Positions 31,364 through 40,993 of a stretch of 64,000 nt of DNA are shown here, piece after piece. The stretch is from Aidingimonas halophila. GTDB taxonomy: Bacteria > Pseudomonadota > Gammaproteobacteria > Pseudomonadales > Halomonadaceae. Each line of letters begins with the position of its first letter. The stretch's first letter is position 1. The position numbers and the translations under genes are program-made. The stretch lies in contig NZ_FNNI01000011.1 in assembly GCF_900106955.1 (NCBI RefSeq), positions 23,739 to 87,738 on the forward strand, in the 5' to 3' direction. The notes below the pieces were generated by a model. It was not told the DNA's origin. It searched no databases and saw nothing but the letters and a program-made list of their open reading frames with translations.

Positions 31364-32488
31364 ATGCGGTTTTTGCATCGCGCCTCCTCCTGGCGTCAGC
31401 TGTTTACCGGCACGGTGCCGACATCTCCTGACTCGTTGCCGGCGTTGCTGAGCCCGTTGGCCGATGCGTTGTCACGTCTGGGCCCTGCGCCGTCGTTATC
31501 GGATGCCAAGCAATGGCAGCCGATCCTGGTTGATGCACTATGGCGATTGGATCTCCCTTCCTGGCGTATCTGTCAACTCATCAGCGATCACGACAAGTGG
31601 CTGTATCGGTGTGCCATCGATGAATCGCTCGATGAGCTACGCGTAAAGGGGTGGGGAGAACCGCCCGCTCGCTTCTGTGTGCTGGTACTGGGGTCGGTGG
31701 CGCGTCATGAGAGTCTACTGGGGCCCGACCAGGACAATGCCATGATCGTCGAGGACTATCCCGACGCTCGGCATATCGAAATCGATGGTTACTTCCAGGC
31801 GCTGGCGGCACGTTTTACGGCACGGCTGGATGAAGCGGGAATACCGCTGTGTCAGGGCCATGTGATGGCACGCTGGCCAATGTGGCGCAAGCGCCTGAGT
31901 GAATGGTGTGAACAGCTTGATATCTGGAGTGCCGAGCGACGGATCAAGCGAATACAGCAACTCAACATCCTCACGGATTTCACCTCGATATACGGAGATA
32001 TCACGCTTGCCGATCACCTGCGGCATCATCTCGTGAGCCGACTGAGCAGGTCGGCATTATGTCTGGACGAGATGTCGGCATTGCTCGGTGAAGTCCCCGT
32101 GGCGCTGGATCGTTTCGGCCGCCTGACGGGTGATGGCAAGGATGCCCCTCATGAGCGTGCGATCAATCTCAAGCGGCAAGGCGTGATGCCGATGGTGAGC
32201 GCGGTTCGTCTGTTGTCGCTGAGGCACGGTGTCAGGCAGGTCGATACCCGGGACCGATTGAACGAACTGGTGGTCGGCGACGTGCTTGATACCGACAGTG
32301 CCCAGGCTTTCATCGCGGCTCTCGACCGCCTGCAAGCCATCCTGCTGGACAACCAGATGACTAGTCTCAAGGCAAAAGGTCCCGCCGATGGTTGGGTCGA
32401 TACGTCCCAGTTGACAGAGGAACAGCGCTTGCTGCTACGTCATGATCTCCAGCAGGTCCGTCGTCTGATCCATCATGCCAGGCAATGA
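31364..32488 (+). CDS. DUF294 nucleotidyltransferase-like protein
   Basis: The 374-residue protein contains the DUF294 nucleotidyltransferase-like core around GSVARHESLLGPDQDNAMI (about residues 113-131), the GSxxRxE...DQDNA motif seen in GlnD-related proteins. A substrate-binding domain follows (about 230-370). Most relatives carry a cyclic-nucleotide-binding domain and two CBS domains in front; here only about 100 residues with neither precede it. Nothing shows its substrate. It starts 18 bp after the HlyU-like gene. Confidence 0.75.
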   Translation: MRFLHRASSWRQLFTGTVPTSPDSLPALLSPLADALSRLGPAPSLSDAKQWQPILVDALWRLDLPSWRICQLISDHDKWLYRCAIDESLDELRVKGWGEPPARFCVLVLGSVARHESLLGPDQDNAMIVEDYPDARHIEIDGYFQALAARFTARLDEAGIPLCQGHVMARWPMWRKRLSEWCEQLDIWSAERRIKRIQQLNILTDFTSIYGDITLADHLRHHLVSRLSRSALCLDEMSALLGEVPVALDRFGRLTGDGKDAPHERAINLKRQGVMPMVSAVRLLSLRHGVRQVDTRDRLNELVVGDVLDTDSAQAFIAALDRLQAILLDNQMTSLKAKGPADGWVDTSQLTEEQRLLLRHDLQQVRRLIHHARQ

Positions 32489-32493
32489 CAGTC

Positions 32494-32521
32494 TCACAGC
32501 CAAGTGCCGACCAGGCTGTGA
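32494..32521. terminator. Hairpin between convergent genes
   Basis: TCACAGCC (32494-32501) and GGCTGTGA (32514-32521) form a perfect 8-bp stem with a 12-nt loop between the DUF294 gene and the symporter-kinase gene. The following plus-strand bases (TGTCTTC) are only weakly T-rich. Confidence 0.45.
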
Positions 32522-32534
32522 TGTCTTCGCTCTG

Positions 32535-35294
32535 CTACCGGGCATCTTCATGTTGACGAGGCTGAGCGGGCGCTTCCGGAAGCTCCATCACCAAACAGGC
32601 TCCCCCCAGGGTTGGTGCATCCTCAACCCACAATCGCCCTCCCAGGTGGGCGACAATCCCCCGGCTTATCGGCAAGCCCAGTCCACTGCCTCGGGGTCTT
32701 CCCTGTGCCTGACTGTGACTGGCGCCAGGCTGATGAATCTGGTGGAACTTCTCGAACACCCGTTCCCGTTCTTCGGGGGCGATACCGATGCCATTGTCCT
32801 CGACGCTGAGGCGAAAACGGTCCTTATGGCGAGTCAACGTCAAATGCACTTGCGGGGACTGCTCATCGGCGAATTTGCCGGCATTGTCCACCAGGTTGAT
32901 GATGACCTGCTCTAGACGGTCGGGGTCTCCTATCACTGGTGAAGAATCGGTGGCAATATCGACCGTCAGGGTGACGCCACGATCATTCTGAACGTGCTGC
33001 AGGGTATCAATGCTCCGCTGCGTCAGGGTGACCAGGTCCAGGGGTTGGGGATTGAGTGTGAGACGACCCGACTCGAGACGCGCCAGGTCAAGAATTTCCT
33101 CGATCAATCGTGACAGGCGCTGACTCTCCCAGACGACGACATCGAGAAAATGTTCCCGCTTATCGTCCGGTAGCTCCCGGTTGTCACGCAGGATTTCAGC
33201 AAAGGCACGAATCGATGTCAGTGGGGTCCGCAATTCATGGCTGACCATGGCAACGAATTCATCCTTGAGTCGATCCAGTTCCCGCAAGCGCTCATTGGCG
33301 CTACGCAGTTCTTCACCGATACGTGCCAATTCACGAGACTTCTGTTCGAGACGCCGGTTGTACTCCAATGTCTGAGACGTCGTATCGAGAATGCGCAGTA
33401 CCGCCTCCAGGTCGAGTGCCTCTCCCTGAACGACGGAATGAATCAATACGCGAGCCGAGGCGTTACCCAGCGCTCCTGCCAACGCTTGTTCGGCGCGGGC
33501 AATGGTTTCCGGTGCGACGGGATGCTCGTTGCCATGGTCGCCTTCGTCTGTCATGAGAATCCGTTGCGTGGCCGAGGTACCGAGATAGCGGCCGAGTAAG
33601 GTACGCAGCTCGCCTTGGGTCGTTCGGCCCTGCCATAGTGAGCGGTAGACCAACGAGGAATGCTGGGCTTCGGTGAAGAGTGCCGCTTGTGTCTGCTCCA
33701 GCCGACTGGACTGGCTGAATAGCGAGACCCCGATCAGGAGACCGGTATTGGCCAGTAGACTCCATAATAGTGAGTGGCTATAGATATCCCAGTTTTCCAG
33801 TCCAAAGAGTGCATAGGGGCGAAGCCATTCCAGCCCCATCAGTCCCCGTTCGATAAAATCGGCATCCAGCCAGCCTGACTGGGCAAAGCCAGGAATCAAC
33901 AATGTATAACACCACAGGGTGAAACCGGCGATGAGCCCGACAATCGCACCTTGCCTTGTGGCGCCACGCCAATACAGGCCGAGCAGCAATGCGGGAGCGA
34001 ACTGAGCGGCGGCAGCGAAAGATACCAGGCCAATGGTGACGAGGCTGTACGCATCGCCAAGCAGTGCATGGTACAGGTAGCCGAGCAGTAGGATCAGCAC
34101 GATGGCGATGCGGCGTATGCCCAACAGCCAGCCGGACAAGTCGCGACGATTGTTGAGATGAAGGCGTTTCGAGCGCAATAGCAGTGGCATGATCAGTTGG
34201 TTGCTGACCATCGTCGACATGGCGATGGTTTCGACGATGACCATGCCGGTCGCCGCCGAGAGCCCACCGATGAACACCAGTAAGGGGAGTCCTTCCAGGC
34301 CGGCGGAGAGGGGCAGTGTCAGTACGAAACTGTCCGGGTCCTGGCCGGCGTCGGCGATCAGCAGCCCCGCCAGGGCTATCGGAATCACGAAAATGTTGAT
34401 GGCGAACAGATAAAGAGGGAACAGCCAGGAAGCCCGTTTGAGGTGCGTCTCGTCGACATTCTCGACCACCAGGATCTGAAATTGGCGGGGTAGCGTCAAA
34501 AAGGCAAGAAACGCCATCACCAGGGTGCCGACCCAACCTACGGCACCGCCAGGCACGGCGTCCAGGCTGAGTAGCCGTGTCAGGTCATCTGTCTGGCGAG
34601 CCGTCGCCAGCAAGTCGCCGGGGCCATTGAAGATCACAAAGACGGTGAAGAGTCCCACGCACAGGAACGCCACCAGTTTGATGAGTGATTCGAAGGCGAT
34701 GGCCGCCACCATGCCTTCATGGCGCTCGCTGGCGTCGAGATGGCGGGTGCCGAACAGGATGATGAAAACCGCGAGAACAAGGGCGACCCAGAACGATTTG
34801 TCGTTCCAGAAACTTTCCTCTGCCATGCGCAATTCGGGAGCTTGGGGGTAATTCATGAGCACGGCATGGCTGAGCGTAATGGCCTTGAGTTGCAATGCGA
34901 TATAGGGCGTGATTCCGATCAGCGCGATGATCGCCACGAGAACACCGACCTCCACGCTTTTGCCATAGCGGGCACTCAGGAAATCGGCGATCGAGGTGAT
35001 GCGTTGCGTGCGGGCGATACGCACCATCTTGCGAATGATGAACGGACTGGTCAGCATCGCCAGCGTCGGGCCGAGGTAGATCAACAGGAAGCTAGGTCCG
35101 CCTTCGGCTGCTCGCCCGACGCTCCCATAGAAGGTCCAGGCGGTGCAGTATACGGCAATGGACAGTGCATAAACGGTAGGAGAGCCGATGATGGATCGCC
35201 CCTGTTCGGCGCGTCGGTCCCCCCAGGCGGCGATGACGAAAAGCAGGGCGAGATAGCCGAAAGCGATACCCAGGACAATGGGGTCGGTCCTCAT
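32535..35294 (-). CDS. SSS-symporter/histidine kinase fusion (CbrA/CrbS type)
   Basis: The 919-residue inner-membrane sensor combines a sodium:solute symporter domain (about 1-500, thirteen hydrophobic segments) with a STAC-like linker (about 560-640) and a coiled coil. A HisKA domain follows with the phospho-acceptor in VSHELRTPL (His686). The HATPase domain shows NLVDNAGKF, DNGIGIA and GSGLGLPIS. CbrA controls carbon/nitrogen balance and CrbS controls acetate use (acs). I see no PAS domain, unlike longer CrbS proteins, so the signal is unassigned. Its start overlaps the preceding small gene by ATGA. No full DNA-binding regulator accompanies it. Confidence 0.88.
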   Translation of the reverse strand: MRTDPIVLGIAFGYLALLFVIAAWGDRRAEQGRSIIGSPTVYALSIAVYCTAWTFYGSVGRAAEGGPSFLLIYLGPTLAMLTSPFIIRKMVRIARTQRITSIADFLSARYGKSVEVGVLVAIIALIGITPYIALQLKAITLSHAVLMNYPQAPELRMAEESFWNDKSFWVALVLAVFIILFGTRHLDASERHEGMVAAIAFESLIKLVAFLCVGLFTVFVIFNGPGDLLATARQTDDLTRLLSLDAVPGGAVGWVGTLVMAFLAFLTLPRQFQILVVENVDETHLKRASWLFPLYLFAINIFVIPIALAGLLIADAGQDPDSFVLTLPLSAGLEGLPLLVFIGGLSAATGMVIVETIAMSTMVSNQLIMPLLLRSKRLHLNNRRDLSGWLLGIRRIAIVLILLLGYLYHALLGDAYSLVTIGLVSFAAAAQFAPALLLGLYWRGATRQGAIVGLIAGFTLWCYTLLIPGFAQSGWLDADFIERGLMGLEWLRPYALFGLENWDIYSHSLLWSLLANTGLLIGVSLFSQSSRLEQTQAALFTEAQHSSLVYRSLWQGRTTQGELRTLLGRYLGTSATQRILMTDEGDHGNEHPVAPETIARAEQALAGALGNASARVLIHSVVQGEALDLEAVLRILDTTSQTLEYNRRLEQKSRELARIGEELRSANERLRELDRLKDEFVAMVSHELRTPLTSIRAFAEILRDNRELPDDKREHFLDVVVWESQRLSRLIEEILDLARLESGRLTLNPQPLDLVTLTQRSIDTLQHVQNDRGVTLTVDIATDSSPVIGDPDRLEQVIINLVDNAGKFADEQSPQVHLTLTRHKDRFRLSVEDNGIGIAPEERERVFEKFHQIHQPGASHSQAQGRPRGSGLGLPISRGIVAHLGGRLWVEDAPTLGGACLVMELPEAPAQPRQHEDAR

Positions 35295-35512
35295 GGGCCA
35301 TCGTCCCCGTGCTGCTCGTCATGTGAAGGGTATTCCATCAACCAGGCGGTCAGAGCGATCACAAGCCCCCAGGCGACGAATAGATAAAACGACAACGACG
35401 TAATGCCACTGGGGGCGTAGCGATCGAAGATCAATATCAGCGGGGGAGAGAATAGCAATATGGCCAGGCCGATCAGGGCGACCAGTCGCTCTTTGCGCTT
35501 TGCCGGACTCAT
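35291..35512 (-). CDS. Small two-helix membrane protein
   Basis: The 73-residue protein has a basic N-terminus ([11 protein letters not shown]), two membrane helices (about 10-28 and 38-58) and an acidic, His-rich tail. It overlaps the exonuclease gene upstream (35509-35512) and the kinase gene downstream (35291-35294), both through ATGA. That coupling suggests it belongs to the sensor, perhaps like the small subunits that accompany some SSS symporters. I do not recognise a named family. Confidence 0.75.
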   Translation of the reverse strand: MSPAKRKERLVALIGLAILLFSPPLILIFDRYAPSGITSLSFYLFVAWGLVIALTAWLMEYPSHDEQHGDDGP

Positions 35513-37575
35513 GCGCTGGCGTCCTCCTTGTCGAAAGCGCTGGCCTGGAGCGTCAGGAGCTCTTCGAGTGTGACAATGCCGCGCGCTTCCAGACGCGGCA
35601 GCAACGCAAGCCATAGTGATGCGGTCAGACGGGCGTCCCCCAGTGCCGTGTGTCGGGCGCCGGGAGGGGATGGCAGGTCGAACCGGGCAACCAGCGTATC
35701 CAGGTCATGGCCATCCAATCCTTCATCCAAAGCGCGTGAGATAAGCAACGTGTCGATAACGGGCATGTCGAACTCGACACTGTGGCCGGGGGGATGGATC
35801 GCCAGCATGTCGAAAGCCGCGTTATGTGCCAGCAGAACAGCGTCGCCGGTGTAATCCCGAAACCGGGGTAGCGCGATGTTCAGAGGGGGAGCACCTTCGA
35901 CATCGTCATCCGTCAATCCATGGATGGCCGTGCTATCCGGTGGAATGGAGCGTCCCGGGTCGATACGTTGGTCGAAGGTGTCATCGGCCAGCAATCGGTT
36001 GTTGACGATGCGGCAAGCGCCCAGACTGATGATGGTATCGCCGCGGCGTAACGCCAATCCGGTGGTTTCGGTGTCGAAAGCCACGATCTCGAGAGTTCTC
36101 AAGGGGCGCTGCATGACGGCGGTATCCGGTGGCGGAAGTTCGGCGATACCGAAGTCGTGGAATTCGGGGCGTGGCGGTCGTGGTGTCTCGGGTGCTCCGA
36201 CCTTCTCCACTGCGGGTAATGGCAGCCGCAACCGGGCATGATGTCGGTCCGCATCGGGTAGACTCCAGAGGTCGCTATCATGATGTCGTAACAGGTCGCC
36301 AATCGTCGGTGATAGCGGCAGGGTTTCGATCTGCATGCCGCACCAGGTGGATAACTCCTGCTGACGTACAGGATCGCCGACCCAAATCAAGTCGAGATAG
36401 ATGCGCCGATTCCCCAGACAGATTTCCGCTTCGAGTGTCGCCTGGCAGGAATGCGTGGCGAGGCGTTCCAGAAGTCTTTCCAGTAGCACCAGTAAGGCAG
36501 GAGCATCAGCCTTGAGCCAGGCGGGAATGCCGATGGGCACGAGATGAATCGGCGTGGAGTACAGCCGAGCATTGAGCGACTGAAAAAGGTCATTCGACCA
36601 GACGGGGACCAGACGATCCCCTTCACGCCGCATTTCGTCGAGCAATGCTCCCAATTGCTCGAGATGCTTGTTGAGGGCGAGACTCTCCTCTTCGATCACC
36701 GTGTCGAGGCGTCGATGAAAGTGTGTATCGGCTTCCGATGATTTTTTCCCCTGATGTATCAGGACGCTGGCGGCACTGCTCAGGCTGGCGCTATGACGAC
36801 GTAGATCGGGAAGCAGGTCACCGAGTTGACGTCGGTATGTCATATCGTTTGCCCAGTTGTCCGTGGCATCACGCAGTATCAGGAGTGTCTCTCTCTGAGT
36901 GGCCGATATACGTCGCAGAGTACAGTGCAGCCATCGCTCGCCGAAGGGGACATAGGCTTCACGCGGTGAGCCATCATCGGGCAGAGTCTGAAGGGCATCA
37001 TGTAGGCTGCGCGTGGTAAGCAGGTTATCCAGGCGCTTCCCCAGACCCAGCCCGTGACATCCTTCAAACAATGTCTCGGCGGCGTGGTTGAATAACACCA
37101 GGCGCTGGTGCTGGTCACACAGCAACAGCGGGATGTCCAGGATTTGTAGTAGTGCTTCGAGTTCACGACGGATCCGGGCAGCACTGCGGGCACCATCCGT
37201 GTGAGCGGTCTCCAGTCGTTGGCGGTCATTGCGCCACCCCTCTCGGAGGCGTTCGAGATCCGGTGTCAGCCCCTGCAGCCATCCTTCGAGAGGGAAATCA
37301 TCACGAGCATCCGGATTGGCAGCCAAGCGTGCCAGCAGAACATGTAGATGGCGAAGCGGTGTGATCAAGCGCCGGGATAGCAAGAGACCGGAGAGACAGA
37401 TCGTCACGCTCGTCGACAGGCAGGCCAGCCAGAGCAGCAACTGGGCAATGCCGGTTGGGGACAATCTGGCATCGAGCCACAATGCGGTGAAAATGCCGCC
37501 AAATAGCGTCAATCCACCGAGCGCCAACCAGATGCCGAGCAGGTGCTGGTGCTTGGGCAAGTGGCGATACGTCAT
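35509..37575 (-). CDS. Membrane sensor-like protein with C-terminal DEDDh 3'-5' exonuclease
   Basis: The 688-residue protein begins with two membrane helices (about 12-32 and 40-62), then a HAMP-like stretch, a PAS-like domain (about 145-260, [20 protein letters not shown]), and a helical and degenerate kinase-like region without a phospho-acceptor His or ATP motifs. From about residue 495 a PolC/DnaQ-type exonuclease starts: FDTETTG (D501, E503), HNAAFD (D589), [10 protein letters not shown] (H642, D647), a complete DEDDh set. The upstream receiver gene and the downstream small membrane gene both overlap it by ATGA. Homologues are annotated simply as exonucleases; the sensor part is usually overlooked. 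Confidence 0.85.
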   Translation of the reverse strand: MTYRHLPKHQHLLGIWLALGGLTLFGGIFTALWLDARLSPTGIAQLLLWLACLSTSVTICLSGLLLSRRLITPLRHLHVLLARLAANPDARDDFPLEGWLQGLTPDLERLREGWRNDRQRLETAHTDGARSAARIRRELEALLQILDIPLLLCDQHQRLVLFNHAAETLFEGCHGLGLGKRLDNLLTTRSLHDALQTLPDDGSPREAYVPFGERWLHCTLRRISATQRETLLILRDATDNWANDMTYRRQLGDLLPDLRRHSASLSSAASVLIHQGKKSSEADTHFHRRLDTVIEEESLALNKHLEQLGALLDEMRREGDRLVPVWSNDLFQSLNARLYSTPIHLVPIGIPAWLKADAPALLVLLERLLERLATHSCQATLEAEICLGNRRIYLDLIWVGDPVRQQELSTWCGMQIETLPLSPTIGDLLRHHDSDLWSLPDADRHHARLRLPLPAVEKVGAPETPRPPRPEFHDFGIAELPPPDTAVMQRPLRTLEIVAFDTETTGLALRRGDTIISLGACRIVNNRLLADDTFDQRIDPGRSIPPDSTAIHGLTDDDVEGAPPLNIALPRFRDYTGDAVLLAHNAAFDMLAIHPPGHSVEFDMPVIDTLLISRALDEGLDGHDLDTLVARFDLPSPPGARHTALGDARLTASLWLALLPRLEARGIVTLEELLTLQASAFDKEDASA

Positions 37576-37946
37576 GGCTCACCCCTGCTGAGCAGTGCTT
37601 GGACTTTTTCTATAAGAGCCTGGGTCGAGAACGGTTTGGTGATGTAATCGTCGGCACCCAATGCCAGTCCCTTTTCGCGCTCCACTTCGCGGCCATGGGC
37701 CGTCAACATGATGATCGGCAATGTCGCGTGTTCCCGTGTGGCACGAAGTCGTTCCAGTACATCGAAACCACTCATGCCGGGCAAACTGATGTCAAGGAGC
37801 ATCAAGTCCGGGGGCATTCGAGCGATATCTGCCAGGGCGCTTTCGCCATCCATGGCCGTCGCCACCTCGAAACCGGCTTGTTGCATCAAGAATTCCAGCG
37901 ACAACACGATGTTCGGCTCATCATCCACTACCAGGATTCGGGCCAT
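37572..37946 (-). CDS. Single-domain response regulator (CheY-like)
   Basis: The 124-residue protein is a receiver domain only, with DDE near the N-terminus, the phospho-Asp in [14 protein letters not shown], Thr in MLTAHG and Lys in ITKPFS. There is no output domain. It is the first gene of the operon leading to the symporter-kinase, and its stop overlaps the exonuclease-fusion start by ATGA. Phosphorylation by that kinase is a reasonable guess. Confidence 0.9.
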   Translation of the reverse strand: MARILVVDDEPNIVLSLEFLMQQAGFEVATAMDGESALADIARMPPDLMLLDISLPGMSGFDVLERLRATREHATLPIIMLTAHGREVEREKGLALGADDYITKPFSTQALIEKVQALLSRGEP

Positions 37947-38064
37947 GTGCGCCTCCTTTGCCTCTATTTCTGGAGTCTAGTGCGCCGTTGCCACGATGCG
38001 AAAGACGACCTTGGCAGGAGGTGATAGGGTAATGTCTCCGCTTCACATCGTCAGGGAGAGTACG

Positions 38065-38748
38065 ATGATCAAGGTGCATCATCTGGAGCAATCGCGCTCA
38101 CAGCGAGTGGTCTGGCTGCTCGAAGAGCTGAGTGCGGAGTATGAACTCGTGACCTATCGGCGCGACCCGAAGACATTCCTGGCGCCGGCATCGCTCAAGG
38201 CGGTGCATCCGTTGGGAAAATCGCCAGTGATCAGCGATGAGGAACGTGGAGGTCGTGTCATTGCCGAGTCCGGCGCTATCATCGAGTATCTGCTCGAGCG
38301 GTTCGGTGATGAGCAATGGCTACCACCGGCAGGCAGTGACGAACGGCTTCGATACCGGTTCTGGTTGCATCATGCCGAAGGCTCTGCCATGCCACCGCTC
38401 GTGATGCATCTCGTGTTCTCGCGGCTCGGCAAGCCACCGGTGCCTGCGCTGATTCGTCCCATCGGCAGATTGCTCGGCAACGGGGTACAGCAACAGTTCC
38501 TCGAGCCTCAGATCGAAGCTCTCTTGACGTTGTGGAACAGCGAGCTGTCCCGTTCTCGTTGGTTCGCCGGCGATACCTTTACCGCCGCGGATATCCAGAT
38601 GAGTTTTCCGGTGCAGGCAGCAAAAATGCGGTCAGGACTTCACGGTTACCCTCATCTGGAGGCATTTCTCGAACGCATGCGTGATCGCCCAGCCTATCAA
38701 CGTGCGATGGAACGTGTCGGAGAACCGGGAGCGCTCGGTTCGTCGTGA
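38065..38748 (+). CDS. Glutathione S-transferase family protein
   Basis: The 227-residue protein has an N-terminal thioredoxin-like domain (IKVHHLEQSRSQRVVWLLEEL, HPLGKSPVI, the ESGAIIEYL glutathione gamma-glutamyl site) and a helical C-terminal domain with FTAADIQMSFP. AGGGAG precedes the ATG at 38065. The N-terminal Ser-Arg segment fits the bacterial Ser-type GSTs. Substrate unknown. It diverges from the receiver gene by 118 bp. Confidence 0.9.
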   Translation: MIKVHHLEQSRSQRVVWLLEELSAEYELVTYRRDPKTFLAPASLKAVHPLGKSPVISDEERGGRVIAESGAIIEYLLERFGDEQWLPPAGSDERLRYRFWLHHAEGSAMPPLVMHLVFSRLGKPPVPALIRPIGRLLGNGVQQQFLEPQIEALLTLWNSELSRSRWFAGDTFTAADIQMSFPVQAAKMRSGLHGYPHLEAFLERMRDRPAYQRAMERVGEPGALGSS

Positions 38749-38890
38749 GCCACTCAAATCATTCAACTTTGGATGTATTTTAGTGGTAACAAACTGATTG
38801 GCGATGGATTTATGGTTCTCAAGCCATCATCATTAGGCGCGTAACCATTTCGACGGTAGATAACAGTACTCAATCCAAGGAGTCGCTCTC

Positions 38891-40567
38891 ATGAGTGCAA
38901 TCGTCCTATTGGTGATAGGCCTTGGTGCCATGGCCTTGGGTTACTTCGTTTACTCGAAGTTCATCGCCGAAAAGATTTTTCGTCTGGACCCTGACTTTCG
39001 CACGCCCTCTTATGAATATGAGGATGGTGTCGATTATGTGCCGACCAACCGGTATGTCCTCTGGGGACACCATTTCACCTCCGTGGCGGGCGCAGCACCG
39101 ATCGTCGGTCCGGCCATTGCCGTTATCTGGGGTTGGTTGCCGGCGTTTTTGTGGGTCATTCTAGGGACCATCTTTTTCGCTGGTGTGCATGACGCCGGAG
39201 CGATCTGGGCCAGTGTCCGCAACAAGGCCAGGTCGATAGGGGCTCTGACCGGTGATGTCGTCGGCAAGCGGGCACGTAGCCTGTTCATGATCGTCATCTT
39301 CCTGGTGCTGCTGATGGTCAACGCGGTATTCGCCGTGGTCATCGCCGGGTTGATGATGGACTTTTCGAGTGCCGTAGTACCGGTCTGGGGTGCCATTCTG
39401 GTGGCATTGATCATCGGGCAGCTTATCTATCGTCGTGTACTGAGTCTGCCAATGGTCTCTATTCTCGGCGTGCTCGCTCTCTACGCACTGATTGGCCTCG
39501 GGCCCTCGGTTCCGCTGCAGATGCCGGAGTCGGTCGGTGGCATGTCCGGTAATGCTGTCTGGATTCTGATCCTGTTCGGTTATGCCACGATCGCCTCGTT
39601 GCTGCCGGTCTGGATGCTGTTGCAGCCGCGTGACTACATCAATGGACTCCAGTTGTTCATCGGCTTGATCATCCTCTATGGCGCTATTCTGCTGATGAAT
39701 CCGAGCATGGTGGCGCCGGCGTTCAACGGCAACGTTCCCGAGGGAACGCCGTCGCTGGTGCCGCTCCTGTTCGTCACGATCGCCTGTGGTGCAATCTCCG
39801 GTTTCCATGGCCTGGTCTCGTCGGGCACGACGTCCAAGCAGTTGAAGAAGGAAACGGACGTTCGCTTCGTCGGTTACTTTGGCGCCATCGGAGAAGGGTC
39901 GCTGGCGTTGGCCGCCATTCTCGCCGCGACAGCCGGCTTTGCCTCCTTTGCCGACTGGGAGAGCATGTATTCGGCATTCGGACAGGGCGGAGTCACTGCC
40001 TTCGTCGAAGGGGGCGCCTATATCATCAATAATGGCCTGGGGTTACCGGAAGCCACGGCCGCGACACTGCTGACCGTCATGGCCTCCCTGTTTGCCGGGA
40101 CGACGATGGATACCGGTTTGCGCCTGCAGCGCTATATCTTTCAGGAGTGGGGCGAGATCTATGGTCTCGACTGGATGAAGAAGGGGGTGCCGGCAACGCT
40201 GCTGGCGGTTGGCAGCTGCCTGTTGTTGGCTTTCGGTGCCGGTGGCGCCGATGGTTCCGGTGGTTTGATCATCTGGCCACTGTTCGGTACCACCAACCAA
40301 TTGCTGGCCGGCCTGACGCTGCTGGTGATCACTGTCATGCTGGTGAGGCTCAAGCGACCCATGTGGTACACCTTGGCACCGCTTTGCTTCCTGTTGGTCA
40401 TGACGGTAGCGGCACTGCTCACGCAACTGCGTGGCTTCTATAATGACGGTAACTACTTCCTGCTGTTCCTGGACATCGTGGTATTGATTGCCGCGGTCTT
40501 CGTCTCTCTGGAATGTGCAGCGACGCTCAAGCGGCATCGTCGCGAGATGGCCCAGCAGCAGGAGTAA
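38891..40567 (+). CDS. CstA-family transporter (carbon starvation protein)
   Basis: The 558-residue protein has at least thirteen hydrophobic segments and the CstA signatures YVLWGHHFTSVAGAAPIVGPAIAV, GVHDAGAIWASVRNKARSIG and GFHGLVSSGTTSKQL. E. coli CstA and BtsT (YjiY) import pyruvate or peptides under carbon starvation; this shorter form is of the same family. AAGGAG precedes the start. A CC-tailed small protein and an ArsA-like ATPase follow downstream on the same strand. Confidence 0.9.
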   Translation: MSAIVLLVIGLGAMALGYFVYSKFIAEKIFRLDPDFRTPSYEYEDGVDYVPTNRYVLWGHHFTSVAGAAPIVGPAIAVIWGWLPAFLWVILGTIFFAGVHDAGAIWASVRNKARSIGALTGDVVGKRARSLFMIVIFLVLLMVNAVFAVVIAGLMMDFSSAVVPVWGAILVALIIGQLIYRRVLSLPMVSILGVLALYALIGLGPSVPLQMPESVGGMSGNAVWILILFGYATIASLLPVWMLLQPRDYINGLQLFIGLIILYGAILLMNPSMVAPAFNGNVPEGTPSLVPLLFVTIACGAISGFHGLVSSGTTSKQLKKETDVRFVGYFGAIGEGSLALAAILAATAGFASFADWESMYSAFGQGGVTAFVEGGAYIINNGLGLPEATAATLLTVMASLFAGTTMDTGLRLQRYIFQEWGEIYGLDWMKKGVPATLLAVGSCLLLAFGAGGADGSGGLIIWPLFGTTNQLLAGLTLLVITVMLVRLKRPMWYTLAPLCFLLVMTVAALLTQLRGFYNDGNYFLLFLDIVVLIAAVFVSLECAATLKRHRREMAQQQE

Positions 40568-40603
40568 GTTTCAGCCACGCGACCCTGCGGTCGAGGAGTG
40601 AAG

Positions 40604-40906
40604 ATGAAAGACGATCGTGACGATGACCGAAAGACGCGTCGCGATGGGTGGCGGGCCTGGTTGAGTCAGGCCCGCTTCTTCGCCGAAGAGGTATATTCGG
40701 CACGTTATCGCGGTGCCATCGCGCGTGCTCGCCGTGATGAAGATGACTTGTTCATGCTGCTGGTCTTTTCGGAAATGATGGGCGTCCCCAATCCGGCGTC
40801 CTACTATACCCTCGAATTGCAACCACTGTTGCTGGAGCGTTTTCACGACTGGCACAAGCGAATGGGAATGGAGCGTTCTCCGCTCGATCATTTTCGCTGC
40901 TGCTAA
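40604..40906 (+). CDS. Small cory-CC-star-type protein
   Basis: This 100-residue, soluble-looking protein has an acidic/basic start (MKDDRDDDRKTRRDG) and a helical middle with FAEEVYSARYRGAIARARRDEDDLFMLLVFSEMMGVPNPASYY. It ends in a Cys-Cys pair immediately before the stop (FRCC). That matches the family called cory-CC-star. CGAGGAG five bases upstream selects the ATG at 40604 over a GTG at 40598. It lies between the CstA gene and the ArsA-like ATPase gene, its usual companions as far as I recall. The paired terminal cysteines suggest metal or thiol chemistry, but no function is known. Confidence 0.75.
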   Translation: MKDDRDDDRKTRRDGWRAWLSQARFFAEEVYSARYRGAIARARRDEDDLFMLLVFSEMMGVPNPASYYTLELQPLLLERFHDWHKRMGMERSPLDHFRCC

Positions 40907-40993
40907 GTCGGTGGCACGCTGTTCAATGCCTTGACGATGGAAATCGAGCGGTGTCTGATGCCGCTCGGTTGTATTGTCGGTTGGGGAGTTTTC

